Source: UBA5336 sp964506685 (GTDB lineage Bacteria > Pseudomonadota > Alphaproteobacteria > Caulobacterales > Hyphomonadaceae). From it: a stretch of DNA of 64,000 bases. Below the pieces are notes generated by a model. That model did not search any database. It saw only the letters and a program-made list of their open reading frames with translations, and was not told the origin of the DNA. The DNA is taken from contig CAZDMQ010000005.1 in assembly GCA_964506685.1 (NCBI GenBank), positions 1 through 64,000 on the forward strand, given 5' to 3'. The translations under genes and the position numbers were made by a program. Below, piece by piece: positions 43,269 through 51,375 of this stretch; position 1 is the stretch's first letter; each line of letters starts with the position of its first letter.

Positions 43269-44879
43269 TCAGCCGCGTTCGAGCGCGTCCTCGATCAGGC
43301 GGGCGGTCTCCCCGGTCCCGTAGAGCGAGGCAAAGACGCCGAACCGAGGCCCCTGCGACTGTCCGAGCAGCACCTCATAGAGGGCGCGGAACCAGTCCCG
43401 CAGATTGTCGAACCCGTGCGCCTTGCCGACATCGAACGTCACCGTCTGCAGCGCCTCGCCCGTCGGGTCCCCGCTGAACGCGCGCAGCCGGCCGGCGAGG
43501 TCGGCCATGGCCGCGCGCTCGCGCGCATCAGGCGCCCGGTAGGCCTTCTGCGGCTTCACGAAATCCTCGTAATAGCGCAGCGCATGGCCGGCGAGCCGGT
43601 CGAGCAGGGGGTGGCTCGCGGGGCTCGCGCCGGGCGCATAGCGCGCAATGAAGGCCCAGAGCTGGTCCTTGGTCTCGGCATTGGCGGCGCTGACCAGGTT
43701 GAGCAGCAGGGCGAACGAGACCGGTGAGCCTTCGGCCGGGACAGCGCCGGAATGGATGTGCCAGACCGGGTTCTCGACCTGCTTGTCGGGCGTTTCGTCA
43801 GGATACTTGCCGAGAAAGGCGAGGTAGTCGTCCACGGTCTTCGGGATCACGTCGAAATACAGCTTCCGGGCCGCGCGCGGCTTCTGGAACTGGAACAGCG
43901 ACAGCGATTCGGTCGGCGCATAGGCGAGCCAGTCCTCGACCGACAGGCCATTGCCCTTCGATTTCGAGATCTTCTCGCCCTTCTCGTCGAGGAAGAGCTC
44001 ATAGACGAACTGTTCGGGCGGACGCGCGCCGAGAATGCGGCAGATCTTCGAATAGACCGGCGCATTCGCCTGGTGATCCTTGCCGAACATCTCGAAATCC
44101 ACCCCGAGCGCCGCCCAGCGCATGCCGAAATCGGGCTTCCACTGCATCTTCACCTGTCCGCCCGTGACCGGCAGCGTCGTCTCCGTGCCATCCTCGTCAT
44201 CGAAGGTCACGGTGCCGGCGGCCGCATCCACATGCGTCATCGGCACGTAAAGCACGCGGCCCGTTTTCGGCGAGATCGGCAGGAAGGGGGAATAGGTGGC
44301 GCGCCGCTCCTCGCCGAGGGTCGGCAGCATCACGTCCATGATGTCCTGGTAGCGTTCGGCCGCGCGCAGCAGCACCGCATCGAAGGCGCCGGAGGTATAC
44401 TGCTCGGTCGCCGACAGGAAGTCGTATTCGAAGCCGAAACTGTCGAGAAACGCGCGCAGCCGCGCATTGTTGTGGGCGGCAAAGCTCTCATGCTCGTTGG
44501 AAAACGGATCCGGCACGCGCGACAGCGGCTTTTGCAGGTGCGCCTCCAGCATCTCGCGATTGGGCACATTGTCGGGCACCTTGCGCATGCCGTCCATATC
44601 GTCCGAGAAGCAGATGAGACGGGTCGGCACCTCGCCATTCGTGAGTACCTCGAAGGCATGGCGCACCATGGTCGTGCGGACGACTTCGCCGAACGTGCCG
44701 ATATGCGGCACGCCCGACGGGCCATAGCCGGTCTCGAAGAGCACCGGTCCCTGCTTCGGGGTGCCGGCCTTCTGCATCTGCTCCAGCCGCGTCTTCAGCG
44801 CCCGGGCAAGCTCGAACGGCCAGGCTTTCGCGTCGGCTGCGAGGGCGGCGAGCTGGGCGGTGGCGGACGGATCTGGCAT
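43269..44879 (-). CDS. lysS: Lysine-tRNA ligase, class I
   Basis: A 536-residue class I lysyl-tRNA synthetase (LysK type), the archaeal-like form found in most alphaproteobacteria in place of the class II enzyme. The HIGH-type motif is GPSGVPHIGTFGE (residues about 53-65). The KMSKS loop is EKISKSKGNGLS near residue 307. The rest has the cysteine-poor helical anticodon-binding region of this form. The ATG at 44879 gives MPDPSATAQL. The gene charges tRNA-Lys and is expected to be essential unless a class II copy exists elsewhere. Confidence 0.96.
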   Translation of the reverse strand: MPDPSATAQLAALAADAKAWPFELARALKTRLEQMQKAGTPKQGPVLFETGYGPSGVPHIGTFGEVVRTTMVRHAFEVLTNGEVPTRLICFSDDMDGMRKVPDNVPNREMLEAHLQKPLSRVPDPFSNEHESFAAHNNARLRAFLDSFGFEYDFLSATEQYTSGAFDAVLLRAAERYQDIMDVMLPTLGEERRATYSPFLPISPKTGRVLYVPMTHVDAAAGTVTFDDEDGTETTLPVTGGQVKMQWKPDFGMRWAALGVDFEMFGKDHQANAPVYSKICRILGARPPEQFVYELFLDEKGEKISKSKGNGLSVEDWLAYAPTESLSLFQFQKPRAARKLYFDVIPKTVDDYLAFLGKYPDETPDKQVENPVWHIHSGAVPAEGSPVSFALLLNLVSAANAETKDQLWAFIARYAPGASPASHPLLDRLAGHALRYYEDFVKPQKAYRAPDARERAAMADLAGRLRAFSGDPTGEALQTVTFDVGKAHGFDNLRDWFRALYEVLLGQSQGPRFGVFASLYGTGETARLIEDALERG

Positions 44880-45152
44880 GGCGGCGTCTCGTCAGTGGCG
44901 GCGGGTTCCGGGTGCCGGGGGGCCTAGGCGCCCCGCCGGGGTGGGTCAAGCCTTGGGCGGCCGGGACGCGGGTCGCTCCCGGAGGTGCCGGGGAAAGGCG
45001 TCGGGGCGAGCCGCAGGGAAGGCGCCCGGATGCGATGCCTGCCGGCCGCCGGTTTGCAAACCTTCCACCGCACTGTAACTAGCTGTCAAGCAGAGGAAAG
45101 CTAGGCTGTGGGGGCCATGCAAGACCACGGGAGATCAGGAAAGGGACCCCCG

Positions 45153-46013
45153 ATGCGCGCCATACTCGCCGTGACCGTCATGCTGGCGACCAGCGGTCTG
45201 CCCGCAATCGCCCAGCAGGAGCGGTGCGATTGTACCCGGGCCCAGCGTAGCGCCGGCTGCGAGGCCACCGTGCAGCATCGCGATGGCGTTGTCGCCGTGT
45301 CGTCTTCCTCTCCGGCCTGTTCGATGGTCGTCTGGACCGCCGACGGACAGCCGAATGTCTCGCTGGTCAGGGACGGGCTCGACATCTTCGACTGGTATGG
45401 CGCCAGCTCACCCGGGATTGCGGTGGAAAGTTGCGAGATCTGTCTGGACCGCAATCTGGGTGTGGGCGGGGCCGGCGCGCCCCTCGATGTCGAGACCCTG
45501 CGGCCCGAAACCGGCATCGATTTCGGCCTCGAAGGCGAGGCGCCAGGCGGGCAGGCTACAGGCAGGCAGGCTACAGGCAGGCAGGCTACAGGCAGGCAGG
45601 CAACAGGCGCTCAGGCCGCGGCGGGGCCTGTTGCAGCACCAGCTGTGGGGCCGGCTGGGGGCGACGACGCCGATGCCAGCTGTCCCGGCGGCAGTCCCGT
45701 GCCCGAGCTCATCGTGCCCGCGGCGCTCGACTATCCGGCCGAGATGGAGCGCTACGCCCTCGACGGCACCTGCGAGGTCCTGTTCGATATCGACAGGTCC
45801 GGCGCGGCCGTGAACATCCGCCCGACCTGCAGTCACGAGGGTTTCGTCCGCGAGGCCGCCCGTGCCGTGGCCGTGGTCCGGTTCACCCCGCCCTATCATT
45901 GCGGCGTGCCCGTGGTCCGTGAGGATGTCGTCTATCCGCTGGTCTTCAGGTACAGCGCAAGAGAACGACCCGCCCCCTCCATGGCCCCGATCCCCGACAG
46001 CCCGCAGCCCTAG
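45153..46013 (+). CDS. Secreted protein with a TonB-type C-terminal domain and GRQAT repeats
   Basis: A 286-residue protein. A signal peptide (MRAILAVTVMLATSGLPAIA) is followed by a cysteine-rich N-terminal region (CDCTRAQRSAGC, SPACSM, CEICLD), a repetitive Gly-Arg-Gln-Ala-Thr stretch at residues 132-151, and a TonB C-terminal-like domain from about residue 190 (YPAEMERYALDGTCEVLFDIDRSG ... REAARAVAVVRFTPPY, in part). Unlike true TonB it has a cleavable signal rather than an N-terminal anchor, so it is not an obvious energy transducer. It may be a periplasmic or envelope-stabilising protein. AAAGGG precedes the ATG at 45153. Confidence 0.75.
   Translation: MRAILAVTVMLATSGLPAIAQQERCDCTRAQRSAGCEATVQHRDGVVAVSSSSPACSMVVWTADGQPNVSLVRDGLDIFDWYGASSPGIAVESCEICLDRNLGVGGAGAPLDVETLRPETGIDFGLEGEAPGGQATGRQATGRQATGRQATGAQAAAGPVAAPAVGPAGGDDADASCPGGSPVPELIVPAALDYPAEMERYALDGTCEVLFDIDRSGAAVNIRPTCSHEGFVREAARAVAVVRFTPPYHCGVPVVREDVVYPLVFRYSARERPAPSMAPIPDSPQP
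45546..45605. repeat. Four tandem 15-base repeats (GGC-AGG-CAG-GCT-ACA)
   Basis: Four in-frame copies of a 15-base unit run from 45546 to 45605; the first begins GGCGGG and the last has GCA for GCT. They encode Gly-(Gly/Arg)-Gln-Ala-Thr. Unit length keeps the reading frame whatever the copy number. Confidence 0.9.
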
Positions 46014-46093
46014 GATGGAGACCAGCCCGGCCCGGCCCCTCCCAGCCCGTCATGGGCAGGGCTGCGCGGATCGGCATGCATGGATTGCCAGTT

Positions 46094-46121
46094 ACAGATA
46101 GGCAGGCACAGATTGGCAGGC
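46094..46121. repeat. Tandem 14-base repeat downstream of the TonB-type gene
   Basis: ACAGATAGGCAGGC at 46094-46107 and ACAGATTGGCAGGC at 46108-46121 are adjacent and differ at one base. They lie in the 211-base spacer before the PhzF gene and share the GGCAGGC core with the 15-base repeats at 45546-45605. Nothing else recognisable is in this spacer. Confidence 0.85.
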
Positions 46122-46224
46122 ACTGGCCGGTCGAACGATTAGGTCTGCTGAACAGGCCAGGAGAAATGATCGTTTTCCGTATCGGCAGACTTGTGGAATC
46201 GAATGCCGCAAAGGAGCCGTGCCG

Positions 46225-47040
46225 ATGACAACCTATCCCTTTGCGCAGATCGATGCCTTTGCGGCCCGCCCCTTCGAGGGCAACCCGGCCTGTGTCCTCC
46301 CCATGGAGCGCTTTGCCGACGATGCCACGCTGCAGGCCATTGCGGCGGAGAACAATGTCGCCGAGACGGCCTTCATCGTGCCGGCGGGCGAGGGACGCTG
46401 GCGATTGCGCTGGTTCACGCCCGGCAAGGAGGTCGCGCTGTGCGGACACGCCACGCTGGCCGCCGCCCACTGGCTCTACCGCCATGCCGGCTATACCGGC
46501 GCCGCGATCGCGTTCGAGACGGTCCGCTCCGGCGTGCTGACGGTGCGCCGGCTGGAGGACGGTCGTCTCGGCATGGATTTTCCCGCCAGCGATGTCCGCG
46601 AGATCGCCGTCTCCGAGGCCCTGTCAGAAGCCCTTGGCGCGCGGCCCAGCGCGGCATTCGCCGGCGCCTACATCGCCGCCCTGTTCGATACGCCCGGGGA
46701 GGTGGAAGCGCTGCAGCCCGACCCTGGAAGGCTCGCGACGATCGAAGGGGCCGATCTCGAGGCCGGCTTTGTCGGCTGCCTCGCCCCCGGCGGACCGGAG
46801 GGGGCCGATGTCACAAGCCGGTTCTTTGCGCCCGGTGCGAGGATCGACGAGGACCCGGCCACCGGAAGCTGGCACTGCATGGTCGCCCCGCTGATGGCGC
46901 CGCGCCTGGGCAAGCCCGAGCTGTCCGGCTACCAGGCCTGTCCCGGGCGCGGCGCCTGGATCGGGGCGTCCCTGCGCGGCGACCGGGTGATGCTCATGGG
47001 CCATGCGGTGACCGTGATCGAGGGCACCTTCACGCTCTGA
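46225..47040 (+). CDS. PhzF family isomerase
   Basis: A 271-residue PhzF/DapF-fold protein. The catalytic glutamate is E48 in ENNVAETAFIV. CGHATLAAAHWLY near residue 74 and DPATGSWHCMVAPLM near residue 213 are the conserved anion-binding motifs. PhzF itself isomerises a phenazine precursor, but most members are stand-alone isomerases of unknown substrate, and no phenazine genes are here. AAGGAG stands eight bases before the ATG at 46225; a GTG at 46219 is a less likely start. Its last 11 bases overlap the end of the convergent EamA transporter gene. Confidence 0.9.
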   Translation: MTTYPFAQIDAFAARPFEGNPACVLPMERFADDATLQAIAAENNVAETAFIVPAGEGRWRLRWFTPGKEVALCGHATLAAAHWLYRHAGYTGAAIAFETVRSGVLTVRRLEDGRLGMDFPASDVREIAVSEALSEALGARPSAAFAGAYIAALFDTPGEVEALQPDPGRLATIEGADLEAGFVGCLAPGGPEGADVTSRFFAPGARIDEDPATGSWHCMVAPLMAPRLGKPELSGYQACPGRGAWIGASLRGDRVMLMGHAVTVIEGTFTL

Positions 47041-47932
47041 CCGCCGGCCGGGGGCGGCGCTGCGACAGCCACACCCCGCCGAGGATCAGCGCAAAGGCGG
47101 CCAGCGCCGAGATGTCCTGCTGCTCGCCGAAGGCAATGTAGCCGATCACCGCGGAGATCACGGGGATCAGGTAGCCGGTCAGCGACAGGAAGGTCGCGCT
47201 GGTGCGCTGGACGAGCTGCATCATGACCACCCCGGCCAGGGCCGAGGGGAAGGCGCCCAGCGCCAGCACGGCGAGCAGGCTGGCCGCCGTCGGCTCGAAG
47301 GCGGATGGGTCGCTGAGCAGCGCGGCGGGCAGGCTGGCAAGCGTTGCGGCGCCGAGAAAGCCCGTCGGCAGCACGAGCATCGGCAGGGCCGGTGCGGCGC
47401 GGGCGATGATCGTGTTCACGGCATAGCAGAACCCGCCGGCGAGGCAGAGGAGCTGGGCGATGACATTGGCATCTCCAAGCCCGCCAATCGCGTCCGGCCC
47501 CAGCAGCAGGGCGACGCCGGCAAATCCCACCGCGATCCCGGCGACCTTCTGCCAGCTCAGCCGCTCGTCGGCGAAGCGGAAATGCGCCATCGCCGCAACG
47601 AACAGGGGGGCCGAGGAAATCAGCAGTGCCGCCAGCGAGCTGTCGATGGTGCGCTGGCCAAGCGTGATCAGGTAGAACGGCGCGGCCGTGCCGAAGATGC
47701 CCATGCCGGCGATCGCCCGCCAGGCGTGCCGGTTGCTGAAGGCGGGCAGCCGCTGGCCGCGGGCAAGCAGCAGGGCGCTCATGATCAGCGTGGCCGTCGC
47801 CAGCCGGCCGGTCACGATCAGTCCGGCGGGCAGGCCGGTCACGGCCACCTTGGTCAGCGCGAAGGCCGATGCCCAGAGGCTCGACACGAGAAGGAAGAGG
47901 CCCCAGTCGAGGGCGCTGCGCTGGCCGGTCAT
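47030..47932 (-). CDS. DMT superfamily transporter (EamA family)
   Basis: A 300-residue integral membrane protein with ten predicted helices in two EamA repeats: LFLLVSSLWASAFALTKVAV ... LSWQKVAGIAVGFAGVALLL, and LAGGFCYAVNTIIAR ... DISALAAFALILGGVWLSQR. Family members export amino acids, purines or other metabolites. The substrate is unknown. It converges with and overlaps the PhzF gene by 11 bases. It is divergent from divL, with a 233-base spacer between (47933-48165) that must hold the promoters; I see no clear motif there. Confidence 0.92.
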   Translation of the reverse strand: MTGQRSALDWGLFLLVSSLWASAFALTKVAVTGLPAGLIVTGRLATATLIMSALLLARGQRLPAFSNRHAWRAIAGMGIFGTAAPFYLITLGQRTIDSSLAALLISSAPLFVAAMAHFRFADERLSWQKVAGIAVGFAGVALLLGPDAIGGLGDANVIAQLLCLAGGFCYAVNTIIARAAPALPMLVLPTGFLGAATLASLPAALLSDPSAFEPTAASLLAVLALGAFPSALAGVVMMQLVQRTSATFLSLTGYLIPVISAVIGYIAFGEQQDISALAAFALILGGVWLSQRRPRPAVRA

Positions 47933-48165
47933 CGCCGCGACATGCCCCGGCGCGAAAGCGCGTGCAAGGCCGGGCGAAGCAATTCATACAGGGTGTGATT
48001 GCCGTCGGCGGCGGCTCTGGTTAACCCGGCCTTAAGCGCGATAAGGGCTGATTCGGACCGGGCGCGCATGGTCTTCGGGCCGTGCCGAAGCGGGCCTTGG
48101 CGCGCCAGAGCGGACCAGGCGGGCCAGGACAGGCCGGGCGAGGGCGGACAGGAGAGAGGTGACCC

Positions 48166-50619
48166 ATGGCGGGTGGAGAACAGGTTCCCCTGATCATTGC
48201 AGCCGGCGCGTCGGCCATGGCCCTGGCGTCGCTGCTCTGGGCCATGCGGGTGTCCGATGGCGCACGCGGAGCGGCCCGGACCTACCGCAACCGCGCGCGG
48301 GCGCTCGAGAGCGAGCTGGCCGAACAGAAATCGGTGCTCTCGGCCCATCCCGGCGTGGTGCTCGTCTGGCAAGGCGATGAAGTGTCCCTGTCCGAGGGCG
48401 GCATTGGCGCGCCCCGGCTTTACGGCTCGAAGATCGCACTGGGTGCCCTGCTGAAATACTCCGACAGCTCCGACGGCACCGATCCGGCACTGGCGATCCT
48501 CGAGGGCATTGCCGATCTCGAAGCGCGCAATGCCGGCGGCAAGGACACCACGCTGCGGGCGGCCCTGCGCGAGCTCGTCGAGACCGGGACACAGTTCTCG
48601 CTGACGATTGCCGGCCCGCAGCGGGCCTTTCTCGAAGCCGACGGACGCACCGCCGGCGCCCGTGTCATCGTCTGGATCACCGATTCCACCATCCGCCACC
48701 TGGAAACCTCGTCCATGCTGTCGCGCATCGAGGAGACCCGGCGGATGATCGCCTCCGATCCCCACTCCTTCGTCGACATGCTCGACAAGGCGCCGTTCCC
48801 GGCCTGGCGGATGTCGGGCACCGGCAAGCTGCTGTGGGCCAACCCGGCCTATCTCGCTGCCGTCGAGGTCGACAGCCTGCACCGGGCGCTCGACCGCCAG
48901 GTCGTGCTCGACAGCCAGTCCGCCGACCAGGCCCGCCGGACCATCGCGGAAGGCGGCGAGATCGACGAGACCCGCAACCTCGCCTTCAATGGCGAGCGCC
49001 GGGCGATGCGCATCCTCACCTTCCCGCTATCGGGCGGGGCCGGCGCCATGGCCTTCGACGTGACCGCGCAGGAAGATGCCCGCGAAGAACTCAACCGCCA
49101 TGTCCGGGCGCATGACGAGACGCTGAACCATGTCGCCGACGGGGTCGCCATCTTCGGGCCGGACCGGTGCCTGATCTTTCACAACCGCGCCTTTGCCCGG
49201 ATGTGGGATCTCGACGAGAGCTTCCTGATCGACCGGCCGACCCATGGCCAGGTGCTCGACCGGCTGCGCGAGCGGCGCAAGCTGCCGGCCCGGGAACACT
49301 ATTCCGAGTGGCGCGCGGAAGAACTCGCCCACTATCTCGATATCGAGGGCGTCGAGGAAGACACCTGGTCGCTGCCCGATGGCCGCACCCTGTCGGTCAC
49401 CCGCCAGCGCCACCCCATGGGCGGACTGTTGCTGCTGTTCCGCGACATCACCAACGAGCTGCAACTCAAGACGCGCTACAACGCGATGATCTCGACCCAG
49501 TCCGCGACGCTCAACAGCCTGCACGAGGCCGTTGCGGTGTTCGGCGGCGATGCCCGCCTGCGCCTGTCCAACGACGCCTTCCAGCGGCTGTGGAACATTG
49601 CCGGCGACCTGCTCAAGGACGGCCCGGACTTCGGCGATGTCGTGGACGCCTGCATCCCGCTGTTCCACGACCGCAATGTCTGGGACGAGATCCGTGGCCA
49701 TATCACCGACCCGAGCGCCAAGGCGCGCCAGACCACCACGGGCGAGATGCGCCGCTCCGACGGCTCCATCCTCACCTACCTCACCCATCCGCTGCCCGAC
49801 GGCAACACCCTGATCGCGTTCGCCGACGTGACCGCGACCCGGCGCGTGGAAACCGCCCTGCGCGAGCGCGCCGAGGCCTTCCAGGATGCCGACCGGCTGA
49901 AGACCGAATTCGTGCAGAATGTCAGCTACCAGCTGCGCTCGCCCCTCACGACGATCCTCGGCTATGCCGAATTCCTGCAGAGCCAGCGCCACGGCACCCT
50001 GACAGAGCGCCAGGTGGACAACGTCAACTCCATCCTCAAGGCGTCCGACCATCTCTCCAAGCTCATCGAGAACATTCTCGACCTCGCCATGATCGAGGCC
50101 GGGCGCATGGACCTCGACCTTGCCGATACGGAGATCGAGCCGCTGGTCCGCGATTGCGTCGACATGATCGTTTCCAAGGCTGAGGACACCGAGGTCACCG
50201 TGAAGGTCGATGTTGACGAGGCGATCGGCACGATCCGCGCCGACGCCGGCCGGCTGCGCCAGGTCCTGTTCAACCTGCTCTCCAATGCGGTGCGGTTCAC
50301 CGAGGCCGGTGGCACCGTGACGGTCTCGGCCCGCCGCGCCGGCGACATGGTGACCCTGACCGTCGCCGATACCGGCCGGGGCATGGGGGCGGAGCGGCGC
50401 GCGATGAGCTTTGACAGTTTCACCTCGGGCGACCGGCGTGGCGCCGGTCTCGGCCTTGCCCTGGTGCACCGCTTCATCGACCTGCATGGCGGGAATGTCG
50501 GGATCAAGGAGAATGCCGGCGGCGGCACCGTGGTGACCTGCTGGCTGCCGGTCGCAGCGGTCCGCCGGCTGCCCGACGATGCCGCGCTGCTGCTGACCGA
50601 ACAGCACCATGCCGGCTGA
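48166..50619 (+). CDS. divL: DivL-like cell-fate pseudokinase (Tyr in place of His)
   Basis: An 817-residue protein: one N-terminal membrane helix (VPLIIAAGASAMALASLLWAM), several PAS domains (about 205-300, 315-430, 445-555), then a histidine-kinase core. In the dimerisation helix the phosphorylatable histidine is replaced by tyrosine: FVQNVSYQLRSPLTTILGY (Y588). The ATPase domain keeps NLLSNAVRF (N703, N707), DTGRGM and GAGLGLAL. This Tyr substitution with PAS repeats is the hallmark of DivL, which in Caulobacter reads out DivK and controls CckA and thereby CtrA. Length is similar to Caulobacter DivL (about 770). GGAGAGAGG precedes the ATG. Its stop overlaps the RidA gene start. Confidence 0.9.
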   Translation: MAGGEQVPLIIAAGASAMALASLLWAMRVSDGARGAARTYRNRARALESELAEQKSVLSAHPGVVLVWQGDEVSLSEGGIGAPRLYGSKIALGALLKYSDSSDGTDPALAILEGIADLEARNAGGKDTTLRAALRELVETGTQFSLTIAGPQRAFLEADGRTAGARVIVWITDSTIRHLETSSMLSRIEETRRMIASDPHSFVDMLDKAPFPAWRMSGTGKLLWANPAYLAAVEVDSLHRALDRQVVLDSQSADQARRTIAEGGEIDETRNLAFNGERRAMRILTFPLSGGAGAMAFDVTAQEDAREELNRHVRAHDETLNHVADGVAIFGPDRCLIFHNRAFARMWDLDESFLIDRPTHGQVLDRLRERRKLPAREHYSEWRAEELAHYLDIEGVEEDTWSLPDGRTLSVTRQRHPMGGLLLLFRDITNELQLKTRYNAMISTQSATLNSLHEAVAVFGGDARLRLSNDAFQRLWNIAGDLLKDGPDFGDVVDACIPLFHDRNVWDEIRGHITDPSAKARQTTTGEMRRSDGSILTYLTHPLPDGNTLIAFADVTATRRVETALRERAEAFQDADRLKTEFVQNVSYQLRSPLTTILGYAEFLQSQRHGTLTERQVDNVNSILKASDHLSKLIENILDLAMIEAGRMDLDLADTEIEPLVRDCVDMIVSKAEDTEVTVKVDVDEAIGTIRADAGRLRQVLFNLLSNAVRFTEAGGTVTVSARRAGDMVTLTVADTGRGMGAERRAMSFDSFTSGDRRGAGLGLALVHRFIDLHGGNVGIKENAGGGTVVTCWLPVAAVRRLPDDAALLLTEQHHAG

Positions 50620-50995
50620 GCGCCGGCGCCTCACCACGGGGGCGCCGATGGAAGCCGAACTGGCCTATTCGAGGGCCATCGTGGCCGGGGACTGGTGCTT
50701 CGTCTCCGGCGTCACCGGTTATGATTACCGGTCGATGACCCTGCCCGAGGCCGCAGACGCACAGGCCGAGCAGTGCTTCTCGACGATTTCCGGGGTGCTC
50801 GCCGAGGCCGGCTTTGCCATGGCCGATATCGTGCGGGTCCAGTACACCGTGACCGACGCCGCTCTGGTGGACGAGATCGCGCCGGCGCTTCAACGCCATC
50901 TCGGCACGGTCCGGCCGGCCGCGACCATGGTCATTGCCGGCCTGATCCGAAGCGAAATGAAGATCGAGATCGAAGTCACGGCCTTTCGCGGCTGA
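50609..50995 (+). CDS. RidA family protein (second copy)
   Basis: A 128-residue Rid-family protein unlike the one at 25 kb. EAELAYSRAIVAGDWCFVSG, TLPEAADAQAEQCFSTISG and the conserved arginine region HLGTVRPAATMVIAGLI are visible, and the acid in IEIEVTAFRG closes the pocket. It should deaminate reactive enamines/imines or act on a related small molecule. The ATG at 50609 lies inside the last codons of divL (stop 50619), so translation is coupled. A second ATG at 50648 would give a shorter protein. Confidence 0.9.
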   Translation: MPAERRRLTTGAPMEAELAYSRAIVAGDWCFVSGVTGYDYRSMTLPEAADAQAEQCFSTISGVLAEAGFAMADIVRVQYTVTDAALVDEIAPALQRHLGTVRPAATMVIAGLIRSEMKIEIEVTAFRG

Positions 50996-51072
50996 CTGCC
51001 GCTAAGGAACCGCTTGCCGCCGGGCCAATCCGCCATAAAGTGGAGGGGAGACACAGGCTCGGGAGGTACACC

Positions 51073-51363
51073 ATGATCGGCATCGTTGCGAAACTGACGA
51101 TCCAGGACGGCAAGCAGGCAGAATTCGAACAGGTCGCCAAGGACCTCATGGCCAAGGTCAAGGCCAACGAGCCGGGCTGCCTGACCTATCAGCTCTATCG
51201 CACCAGGGGGTCGGAGACAGAATACATCTTCATGGAGCAGTATGCCTCCGCCGAGGCGCTCCAGACCCATGGCCAGACCGACTACTTCAAGGCGGCCGGA
51301 GCCAGCATGGGCGCCTGCCTCGCCGGCCGGCCGGACATCCAGTATTACGACATCGTCGAATAG
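51073..51363 (+). CDS. Antibiotic biosynthesis monooxygenase (ABM) domain protein
   Basis: A 96-residue single ABM-domain protein of the putative quinol monooxygenase type (YgiN-like): MIGIVAKLTIQDGKQAEFEQ, NEPGCLTYQLYRTRGSETEYIFMEQYAS and HGQTDYFKAAG (given in part). These small dimers act without cofactors on quinols or polyketides, or serve unknown metabolic roles. GGGAGG is seven bases before the ATG. It lies between the RidA and an acyl-CoA dehydrogenase gene, 12 bases from the latter, so the three may be cotranscribed. Confidence 0.9.
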   Translation: MIGIVAKLTIQDGKQAEFEQVAKDLMAKVKANEPGCLTYQLYRTRGSETEYIFMEQYASAEALQTHGQTDYFKAAGASMGACLAGRPDIQYYDIVE

Positions 51364-51375
51364 GGAGCCGGCGAC

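Noticed and set aside
45546..45605. Possible CRISPR-like repeats
   Set aside because: Units are 15 bases, contiguous without spacers and in frame within a coding sequence.
49027..50637. A 536-codon open frame opposite divL
   Set aside because: It shadows the divL coding frame; its composition is typical of antisense GC-rich DNA and no family motif is visible.
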